A DNA stretch of 64,000 bases from Mortierella sp. BCC40632. Lineage: Eukaryota; Mortierellomycota; Mortierellomycetes; Mortierellales; Mortierellaceae. The notes beneath the pieces are model-generated. The model was not told where the DNA came from, made no database searches, and saw nothing but the letters and a program-made list of their open reading frames with translations. The DNA lies in the NCBI GenBank assembly GCA_011634665.1, contig WAEK01000007.1, forward strand, positions 890,001 through 954,000, in the 5' to 3' direction. Positions 35,456 through 44,977 of this stretch are shown one piece after another (the first letter of the stretch is position 1; each line of letters opens with the position of its first letter). Position numbers and translations under genes: made by a program.

Positions 35456-38115
35456 ATGGTGAGCACACGGCGATCATTGGGACAGGGTACTCTGAATGGA
35501 CAAGGGAGCAATGATGCGCCGACCACAGCCAAGTCTTTGATCACTTCGTCCACCCCACCATCACTCGTCTCATCTTCAACTCGATCTACAAGAGGAAAGG
35601 CTGCAAAGGAGGCGCTAAAGGATATTCAAAACAGTAACCAGGCAATACAACCCCACGACCATGGCAGTGTTGTGTTATCACCAAACAATCCTCGGCGGCA
35701 TTCAACACGCTCCAGGAAGGGGCCGACCGACAGCAAGGAAACCACTGATGTTGATGAAAAAACGGTAAAAAGTCTGGCTGTAGCAGAGCTACCAGAGGAT
35801 CAAAATAAGGCGAAATCCTCCAGTGGTCCACCAAGAATGGTCACAAGAAGGTCTTCGTCAAAGGCACAGGCACAGGCAGTCAAGCAAAAGCAAATTGACT
35901 CGGTCGAATCCAAAGGCGAACAAAAGAAGAAAGCGGATCTCGTCAAGTCAGGGCAACCTCAAACCTCGAAAAAACATCACGAACCATCGACAACAAAAAT
36001 TGTGAGCACGCAGAAACAACCATCAACGACAACACGTTCGATTAGAACTAGAGCAGGAACAAAACAAGACCCTATCTTGACTTCAACTTCTGATGGCGTT
36101 TCGACTCCTAAGGACGCCAAAGTTGTTGAGACACAAGCTCTGGCGGAACCAGACTCTCAAGATACACATTTAAATGTAGAGGTTATTGCTGCTATCCAGA
36201 TCCCCTTGATATTGGAGGTGAAATCAGAGATAGTGACAGAAGCCAGAGCAGGGATTAAAACGGATCAGGAAGATAGCTCCACCCAAGAAAAAACCCATGG
36301 AAACGAGGTAGTGGAAGAACAGACACCTCCCTCAACTCTTTTACCTTTACAAGAAACACCCTCTTTGGCGACCAATCTCGATAAAACCACTACACCGGTC
36401 AGGAACTCCAAGAAACGGAAATGGTCACATCCGACACGAGCTGATCTTTCGGATCAACAGGATAGTGGTGAAGACGGGATCGAAAGTGCTGACGACGGTG
36501 CGGATGCTCGCTTTGATGATGCTACCGATGACGGAAACTATGGAGAACGACCAGAAAAGGTATCCTATGACCTGGGCAGCATCGGAAACGGCGCATCAAG
36601 AGGAAGTCGTCGACCACAACTATCAGACTATGGTTCGTTCTTTATTTATTCTTCTTTTCAAAGCTGACTTTGATCCAAGGAGGCTGAAATGGTGCTAATG
36701 GAAAAGCTTCTTTTTTATTCCGTTTCCTGGAATTTCCTCTAGAACTGCAACGTCTGGAGAATATCAAACGGAACCAAGAGATGCTTCTCTTTCTGGAGTT
36801 GCCTACCATGGCAGCATCAATGCAAATGATGGCAATGGAAGAGAAACTCTCTGAGGAACCGACAAAATCACCCAACGTCGATACAAAGGAGCCTGTTACT
36901 CCTACAAGGTATTGGAGGAATCCTTCAAAAGCTGCTCTATATTAAACAAAAAACAAACCTCCCGTGTGACAAAACTATGCTAACACAATGACTACATATT
37001 TTGAAACTGCTTGGGGGTGGGGGGTGGAAACGTATAGAGTAAAGATAAAGTCTGTCAAGCGAGGTAATATGTTGACTAGAAATATTCATTCCATAGAGCA
37101 AAAAAAAAAAAAAAAAAAAAAAAAGCTCCGATCTACCTTGACTCGCCGAACTGACATTATGTCGTTTTACTTTTGATTGCTTCATGTAGAACCCAAGGTC
37201 ATCCCTCCGTCAAGAACATCAAACCGTTTAAGAGGTCTTGCAGTCAAGGCATACGTCGAGATTGATGAGAACGATACTTCAATACGCATAGCAGACGCCC
37301 CACAAGGCCTACGCAACAGTAACTCTGTCACTAAACACTCCAAAGCGGCAAAGAAGGAGAACAATGAGGAAGAAGAAGAGGAGGAGGAGGAGGACGAGGA
37401 TCCATCCAAGTTGATGTCTGGAGATCTTTATTTCGATGAAGAGACCCGCAAAAATGCCATTCGCGTAGATGGACATTACAAAGGTTGGGTCAAGCACGAG
37501 GTCTTGGTCAAGTACGGTTTCGAAGCATCAGCTCAAGAAGCCTGGGATGCAAATGGAGGTGGTACCTTTTCTTTCAAGGACCCACTGGGATTGGGTCACC
37601 TCGATGGTGAAAGCAGTCTGAAAGGAAAAGGTCCAAAGTCAAAGCGTCCCAAGTATGATGCCAAGACGGTTTCCAAGGCGCTCTTCAAGAAGAATCCCAA
37701 CGCGTTCTTTTATCGTCACAACGAACCTGGAGAGGTATTGTGTTTGATTTCTGATCCTGTCGATCCTAAATTCTGCTAACAGATACCAAAGTGAGAAGTA
37801 AGATTGAGAGTGAGAGAGCCCTAGAAAATTACTGACTCTTCATTTTTTTTTTTTTTTTTTATCGTTTAGGAACAATGGACAGGTGATTGGACAGCGAGCG
37901 AATGTGATCTGTTCCTGAAAGTGGCTCGAGAGTTTGGCTGCGGAGACAAGTGGGGTCTCTTTGCAAGTCATATTCCTCATCGTGTAGGTTACCAATGTAG
38001 TAACTATTACCGTCAAGTCATCCTACCCGAGGGCATGGTGTTCGACCCCAATTATGTATATACCTCAAGGGGAAAACCTATCTATTGCGGCAAATATAAC
38101 CAGCGACGAAGTTGA
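35456..38115 (+). CDS. SANT/Myb-domain nuclear protein
   Basis: Exons 35456-36632, 36743-36908, 37215-37734 and 37870-38115 close in phase to 702 residues. The acceptor for exon 3 is not the obvious TAG at 37189, which breaks the frame, but CCGTCAAG ending at 37214. The first 390 residues are Ser/Thr/Lys-rich and disordered, with R/K-R-S motifs (VSTRRS, MVTRRSSSKA) and an acidic patch (DSGEDGIESADDGADARFDD). A second Glu-rich acidic run precedes the conserved region SGDLYFDEETRKNAIRVDGHYKGW, then KNPNAFFYRHN. The last exon is a SANT/Myb-like domain: WTGDWTASECDLFLKVAREF, GCGDKWGLFASHIPHRVGYQ, CSNYYRQ. A chromatin or transcription role is inferred. It lacks recognisable TFIIIB B'' or Ada2 partners, so I give no symbol. 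Confidence 0.88.
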
Positions 38116-38252
38116 TTCAGTCAAACCTTTGACTCTTTACTTGAAACCTACATTGACCTCTTGTGCTATTTAGTTTTTTGAGGACTGATTAAAGACTAGC
38201 ATATTATCGTACAGTCGTTCTGAGGGAGGAAAGAGTCTATTAGCCTCGATCT

Positions 38253-38293
<41 letters not shown>

Positions 38294-38557
38294 AAAAGAA
38301 AGAAAGAAAGAAAAGAAAAGAAAACAACAGATATGTATTGGAAACGATGAACGTTTTGTAAATGTGAGCTTGATGGCTATGTAGGTTTCTAGTGTGTATA
38401 TGAGAGAGGGGGAGGGCAGAAAGAGTTGGAGGGAGGTGGGGTTGTACATAATTGCCTCTCCTTCCTGCCGATTTTGATCTCTGCCAATGTCTCTTGGCCA
38501 GAAAAATAAAAAAAAAAAGAAAGTGGACTACCAAATGTGGACTCTATGAAACTCCTT
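38116..38557. other. Convergent 3' region with A40 tract
   Basis: Spacer between convergent stops. It contains 40 consecutive A (38252-38291) followed by AAAG/GAAA repeats. No gene is supported; poly-Phe reverse frames are artefacts of the run. Confidence 0.75.
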
Positions 38558-41080
38558 CTACTCTCTACCTGCACGGAGGTTGGCACGACGCTTAGTCGAA
38601 TCCAGCTCACGCTTCCGGATACGAAGGCTCGACTGTGTAATCTCCAAGACTTCATCTCCTGCCAAATACGAAATCATTGACTCCAGACTCATCTCAACAG
38701 GTGGTCGAAGCACAATGTTATCATCCTTGGCAACAGTACGAATGTTGGTCACTTGCTTGGCTCGTGTTGGGTTCACCTCCAAATCACCTGAACGTGCAGA
38801 CTCGCCAATAACCATGCCAGCATAAACCTTGTCGCCAGGTCGGATAAAAAGCTTTCCACGGGGTTCAATCAAATTGAGAGCATATGACGTTGCAGATCCA
38901 CTGGTGCCCGTAGCAACAAGAGCTCCCTTGCGGGTTCGGTCCAAACCACCCTTGAATGCCTCGTATCCAAGGAATGTATGGTTCAGGGTACCATCTCCAC
39001 TGGTATCGTTCTTGAATTCAGCAGTGTATCCCAACAATCCACGAGTAGGGCACTCAAAGACAAGTCGAGTCTTGTCGCCATTCTCATCAAAGCTCTTGAG
39101 CTCAGCCTTGCGCTTGCTCAACTTTTCAATGATTGTGCCCGTGTACTGAGTTCCAACATCGATCGTCACCTCCTCAATTGGCTCCAGACGCTGACCCTGC
39201 TCCTCCTTGTACACAACTCGGGGTGGGGAAACACTGAGCTCAAAACCTTCACGACGCATGGTCTCGATCAAGACGCCCAACTGAAGCTCTCCACGACCAC
39301 GAACCTCGAATGACTCCTTGGTCTCGGACTCGATCACCTGGAGTGCCACATTCGTCTCAGCCTCCTTCATCAACCGGTCGCGAATCATGTTGGAGGTCAA
39401 GTTCTTGCCCTCCTCTCCTGCATATGGCGAGTCGTTGACTGCAAACTTCATTGCGATGGTAGGTGGGTCAATTGGGTTGGATGGCAGAGGATCCGTCACG
39501 GACAAATCACAAAGGGTCGAGTTGACAGTGGCATTCGCCACACCCGTGACGGTCACAATATCACCAGCTCCTGCCTGTGTCACTGGGATCATTTCCAATC
39601 CACGACGGACGAAAATCTTGGTCACTCTTCCAGACTCTGTCTGCTTACCCTCACGATCCAAGGCCTGCATCTTGTCTCCGACCTTGAGCGTACCGCCAGC
39701 AATCTTGCCAAGGAAGCACTTGCCCAAGTAAGGGTTGCTGTCGATCTGTGTCACCAACATTTTGAACACCTCTCCACGGTCGACCTTGGGTGCTGGGACG
39801 TGATCCACAATCAAGTCAAGGAGTGGGCGCATGTTCTCGCGCGCATCATCCATGCCTCGGGTAGCCCAACCCTCCTTTGCACTAGCATAGATAAGAGGGT
39901 AGTCCATCTGTTCATCCGATGCTCCGAGAGAGCCAAAGAGATCCAACAGCATACCATCGACCTCGTCCACGCGAGAGGTTGGGCGATCAACCTTATTAAT
40001 CACAACAAGAGGTCGAAGTCCCTGTGCCAGAGCCTTGTTCAACACAAACTTGGTCTGGGTCATTGGTCCCTCGCTTGCATCTAGAGGGGGGATGTGGAAG
40101 GAAATATTGAAAGATAAGTGAAAAGGAACACAACTTTCTGACTCTCTCCTGATGGTGATTGCACAACTCCATGAAAAATGGTCGATCCTCTTCTGGTATT
40201 GTCCTCTAGTACTTGCCTACAATAAGGGCGACTCCGTCGACCATAGACAAGATTCGCTCGACCTCTCCTCCGAAATCAGCGTGTCCCGGGGTATCTAGAT
40301 TGCAAAAAAGAGAGAGATAGAGATACGGAGACCGTCAAGAGAGAACCTGTTAGAGAAGAGTCCTGTTTGCACAACCACGCATATGATAGTCACTTGCTCC
40401 TTCAACTAATTCCCCGTTTCAACTTGAGAGAGAGAAATAGAGAGAGGTCCTTACCGACAATGTTGATCTTGACAGTCTTTTCGCTTGTCGTCTGGTAAAC
40501 AACCGAGGTGACTTTGCTGAGAATGGTAATACCTCTCTCCCTTTCCAGCATGTTAGAGTCCATCACTCGGGTAGCTCCAAGGGTCTCTCCCGACTGAGTC
40601 AACAGCTTGTCCACAAGCGAAGTCTTGCCGTGGTCGACGTGAGCTATTTTTTTTTTTTTATAAAGAAAAAATTGAGGCATATATCAGTTAGACCGTCCTC
40701 TTCTCTCCAGAGCCTGTTGCTGCCTCTTGGTTCTTCTTTCTCTCCTTACCGATAATGGCAATGTTGCGGATATTCTCAACAGGCATCATATCTTCAACGG
40801 TCAACAGTTGTCCGTCATCTTGTCCAGTCACTGATGCAGATGCAGCCTCCGTAGAGTAACCTGCACGGGCAACACCGACAGAGCCTGCACGCCAGGCCGA
40901 ACTCCTGGAGAGAAGAGCACCCAGACGTTGAGCACGTCCGAGTCCCAGGGGTGCCATGGTTGTCGTCCGGGAAATGTTCTTTAGCTGAGCAGTGGTTGCC
41001 GTCTTTTGTGTGTTTGTCAAAAAGGTTCTCGAACCGAGCCTGGAGCTCATGGTTCGAATGGTGGGTCGTGCGGCAAACAT
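38558..41080 (-). CDS. BipA/TypA-family translational GTPase, probably mitochondrial
   Basis: Exons 41080-40750, 40643-40455, 40294-40217 and 40080-38558 close in phase to 706 residues. The N-terminal roughly 85 residues are rich in Arg, Ser, Thr and Ala and nearly acid-free ([19 protein letters not shown]), a mitochondrial presequence. G1 is AHVDHGKT (about 111-118), the switch region has RERGITI, G3 is DTPGHADF (about 174), G4 is NKVD (about 228-231), and the BipA-type C-terminal region includes [18 protein letters not shown] and [13 protein letters not shown]. BipA is a ribosome-binding EF-G-like GTPase important in bacterial ribosome assembly; organellar copies exist in some eukaryotes (family knowledge). 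The third intron has a GC donor (G|GCAAGT) and an AG acceptor, the only GC-AG intron I found. Confidence 0.93.
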
Positions 41081-43762
41081 TCTCGGAGTATGGGAGAGGA
41101 GGAATGAAGGGTGAATGGTTCAATCTCTATGCGGGGATGAGAAGGAGGAGTCAGATACAGAGAATGAAGAGAATGGAGCGAGCGTGAGGAGGAGGAGGAG
41201 GAGGAGGAGGAGGAGGAAGAAGAAGAAGAGGGGTAAAAAAAAAAAAAAAAAAAAAAAGGAAAAAGGAAAAAGGAACAAGTGGCCATAGCCGGGTCTTCGG
41301 AATTTGCCTCTTTCGGAGTCCTTGAGCCCTTTGCCTTCACTCTCAGGAAAAGGGTGCCAGGTACAGCCTGATTGCACCAAGCCACTCCTATTTCTTGTTT
41401 TCCTTTTTTTTTTTTTTTTTTTTTTTGTGTGTTGTGCCCAGTCCACCTCCACTTTGTGTAGACTTACTCGTCTATAAAGTCTCTTCATCATGAAAGCAAC
41501 ATGGCCTATTATTGACCTCTCTCTCTCTCGCTTACTGTATCCCTTCCCCTCTTGTCTTGTTTCGATCTGGTGTTTCTCCTCAGCACTACTGAAGAGTCTT
41601 TAGGCTGGAGGGGGGTGGGGAGTACAAAACTGCCCCTGGCAACAAATCTCTTTCAATGAGATCATAGTACAGACCCTCCTGCCCAAAACTTGGTCTCTCA
41701 TTCACTTTGTTCTTTCTTTCTTTTGCTTATTTGGACATGTGTAACTGGCCTCCAGTCTCAGCCTCGGCCGAATTCCCGGCACTGTTCTGTATCAGAGTCT
41801 GGTGAATGATGAGCATCTACTCTGATTTTTTTATTTTTTCGCAAACGCAGGGGAAAGAGAAGTGCGCTTTGACTGTTACACAGCGAACATGTAGAGCGGC
41901 AGTTTGATCAATTGCTCCCCTTCCTCTCCCCCCCCCCTCATCACCACCAGCACCACAACTACTGGATCACAAACCAACTTTACGTCCTAGACAGGCTTAC
42001 TACTCATACATAGTCTCGCGCCACCAACACCGCTATTCGCCTATCACGCGCATTTTTTTGTTTGGTAGATTAGTTAACTAGCTGGCCGATTGACAACTAT
42101 TGCTAGGGTAACATAATGAACAATCCAGGACTAGAGGTAGGGGTTGAGATGCATATTGACCATTGATAAAGAGGATTGACAAAAGACCTTGCCTGTCGAT
42201 TAGCTTGAGCTTGATCGACAGCATAATAAATGGTACTGTAGATCCAAGTGAATTTAAAACCAAGGTGAACCACGGTTCTAGAACGGATCCCAATGACCCT
42301 TTTTACATGATCTCTCTCACCAAAAGTGGTGCAGTTACACACTCAATGCTCTCCAGTCCATAATAACGATACGGACCATTGAGTTGAGGGGGGAAGTGGC
42401 TCAGGAGATATTCACAGAATCAGAGGAATCTTTGGTACCTTCTACCTATAGATCAAAGCGAATTGTTCCGCCACATTTCTGCTAGCTGATAGTTGGGTCT
42501 CGGGTCAGTTTCAGCAATATCTGCTTATGAAAGTCGCGACTATGAACACGTAAGGGACTCGTAGTTCCACGATCAGAGCTCGAGTAAGAAGAACAATCAG
42601 CAAGAGAATAGGGTAACCAGCTTTTGTGGCGGATATAGGCGTGTGCCGACCAGAATTCGCGCCCAAGTACCGATAGTTTGATACAGAATAAACCCTTCCC
42701 CCCCAAGACGCCTTTTTTCTACAATATCGCAGAGACTACTCCCCAAGTTCTAGTCATCACACCAAATTAACCAGCAGGATTCGTCATCTACCAGAGGCGC
42801 ATTGCTGGCGCTTACTTTATTTTCCATGCTACAGGGGTTAGCATGATCGTCGTGTATCGACTATGTTAGCTCTCACACCATGTAAGGATAAAAGACCGCC
42901 TAGTATGGAAAAGCAAAATATATGACAGCGAGCGGTTAGTTGGGACAGATAAGCAAGCAACGTCGTCCAATTGAGAAAAAATACACTGATTCGTCCCATT
43001 CATGTCCATAAATTTCTTGTCTGTAAGATGTAGAGTAGTTCGATGATAAAGAAATTGGCGAAAATTACTTGAGAGTCATTACAGAACTCCTTTTTTTTTT
43101 TTTTTTTTTTTTGTATGATCCAGCCTCTGATTCGTAAACTACACTCCATGTTCCGATATCCCTAGAAAGGACATTGAATTGGAGCGGCTAAACTTTTTCC
43201 ATTCTGTATCATGTACACCCCCCACGCTGCGACCCTTCCTAACAGACCGAGACGATCGTCCGTAAAATAAATATCCTTTGTCCTGTCCAAGTTTCCTTGT
43301 GTTTCCAAGAATACCTCCACCACTTCATATCAGAACACCCTTGTCGATCAATGCCCTCCTGGACCATCGTCCTCGCCAACAGGTTTCTCTTTCGCGTTCA
43401 CAGACTTCCTTTCAAAGATAAAAAAAAAAAAAAAAAAAAAAGGCCACACCAACACTCCTACGCTCTCCCCCTTCTCTTTTGCGGAACATCATCCTGGGTC
43501 ATTATCCAGCTCTGCCTCTGCTTTTTCTCAACTTTTTCTTTTCTTTTTTTCTTTTTTTCTTTTTTTTGGTTGCTGTTGATAATGTTGTTTAATAATTCTC
43601 CTTCTAAAAGGCTACTTCCAGTCGACTCGTGGTTTTTGGCGATACCCTCGATCAGTGCAGTGCGAACTCTCTTTTTATTTTGTTGAATGTTGAGGAACTC
43701 TCTGGTGATAACGGTATTCGGGTTGCTTTGTTGTTCGGTCACATGCGTTTTTTTTTTGTTTT
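41081..43762. other. Gene-poor intergenic region (2.7 kb)
   Basis: Contains the promoter of the BipA gene with (AGG)n (41190-41216), an A run (41235-41257) and a T run (about 41404-41427), further CT tracts, a C run near 41930 and T runs at about 43090-43111. No spliced gene could be assembled on either strand. Confidence 0.55.
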
Positions 43763-43966
43763 TTAGTGATGACCCTCGCTCTTGTGGTCGCCATGGTGAG
43801 CAACAGCCTTGGGGGTGGTTGCATATTCATATCCAAGGTAGGCCGCAAAGGCAACCGTTGCAATGCCGAGTCCAGGGAACATGCTGCCGATACGTGCGGA
43901 GCGTGTGAACAGAGCGCTGTGTCTCCAGGCGTGGTACTTTGCCCAAGGATCTTGAAAGTTGGCCAT
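43763..43966 (-). CDS. NADH:ubiquinone oxidoreductase B12 subunit (NDUFB3)
   Basis: A 67-residue single-exon gene, normal size for this accessory subunit of mitochondrial complex I. The N-terminus MANFQDPWAKYHAWRHSALF matches the conserved DPWxxxxAWR segment. A single membrane helix follows the conserved FPGLG turn (GIATVAFAAYLGYEYA), and the C-terminus is short and His-rich. It is expected in the inner-membrane arm of complex I. Presence implies a complex-I-containing mitochondrion, unlike Saccharomyces yeasts. The 5' ends of this gene and the weak open frame at 44013 lie 46 bp apart. Confidence 0.88.
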   Translation of the reverse strand: MANFQDPWAKYHAWRHSALFTRSARIGSMFPGLGIATVAFAAYLGYEYATTPKAVAHHGDHKSEGHH

Positions 43967-44012
43967 TTGTGATAGTTGTTGAGAATGGATGATCCGATGC
44001 TCGCGCTGTTGA

Positions 44013-44462
44013 GTGATGGAAGAATGTCCGAAGATCCGAACTAAAATCGCCTCCCCCCCCGCCCGGGCTGTCCTCCTCCCTACGTCACCGAATATTCAAA
44101 AAACGCATTCCCTTCATCTTCCACTCCCCTGGCTCCTCTCTTCAGGAACCTTGCTAGACAACGAGTCCCCTCGCTCGCTCTATGAAGTCCAATCTCGACT
44201 CCAGCAAAAGAGAACACTCAAGCGCATGCTCCCCAAAAATAACTTCCGTCCCCCCAAGATTTCAAGAAGAAAAAGTCTGGTATATGAAAACTCCATTGCC
44301 GTCCTTGCCGGGTTGGAGTTAATTAGGCTAATATCCAAAGCGATTGAGACGGAACCTGCATTGGCCAAACGATGTAAAAAAAAAAAAAAATATCGACAGC
44401 TTGTTGGCAAGTATCCTGCAGCCACTCCCGCGCCAATTCCCTATTACCAACAACTGGTGTAG
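44013..44462 (+). CDS. Hypothetical open frame, divergent from NDUFB3
   Basis: An open frame of 149 codons with a region of plausible protein composition (SLYEVQSRLQQKRTLKRML, SIAVLAGLELIRLISKAIE) but also a poly-Lys stretch from an A run and no known domain. The first ATG lies only 46 bp from the NDUFB3 start. It may be a small fungal gene or a chance frame across the NDUFB3 promoter. Confidence 0.3.
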   Translation: MMEECPKIRTKIASPPARAVLLPTSPNIQKTHSLHLPLPWLLSSGTLLDNESPRSLYEVQSRLQQKRTLKRMLPKNNFRPPKISRRKSLVYENSIAVLAGLELIRLISKAIETEPALAKRCKKKKKYRQLVGKYPAATPAPIPYYQQLV

Positions 44463-44910
44463 ATCACAAGAAGAAGAAGAAGAAATAGGGAAAAGCCAAA
44501 GGGAGATGTAAATACATGACCTGTAGACAGCTATCCAGACCTGAATACCAACTTCTTTGACCTTTGGTCGCTCGTCAAACATAGCTTCGTATTATTCTCT
44601 AAACTATGACCTGACTACACTTGCTCTCAGTAGGACAAAAGGTTGCGTAGCAGACTGAAGGATCGGATGGCCTAAAGACTATCACATTGCCATCCCAAGA
44701 TATATAGAGAGAGAGAGAGAGAATACAAGCAACGATTTGTCAAAGACCCGGCTGATCAAGAATTCCCAACACTACTTTCGCTTCTCTATTCCGCACCGTC
44801 TATTATTCATGATGACATTGTATATTGGCATGGTTGCTAGAGTATTCGATTTATGGAGGATGTTGTGTTCAAATAAAGGAACTACGCTCTTCAACATTCA
44901 CTCTATCGCT

Positions 44911-44944
<34 letters not shown>

Positions 44945-44977
44945 GCAGAGAGGGTTTTATCGTCGAATCCAATGCAA
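44463..44977. other. Intergenic region with A31 run
   Basis: Contains AAG repeats, (GA)n near 44706-44722 and 31 consecutive A (about 44911-44942) some 35 bp downstream of the SPO11 stop. No gene is seen. Confidence 0.7.

Noticed and set aside
38580..40084. Plus-strand open frames (81-137 codons) opposite the BipA gene
   Set aside because: Antisense shadows of a conserved GTPase; no domain or splice structure.
41047..41491. Open frames upstream of BipA with Ser/Phe runs
   Set aside because: Arise from (AGG)n and A-run DNA in the promoter region.
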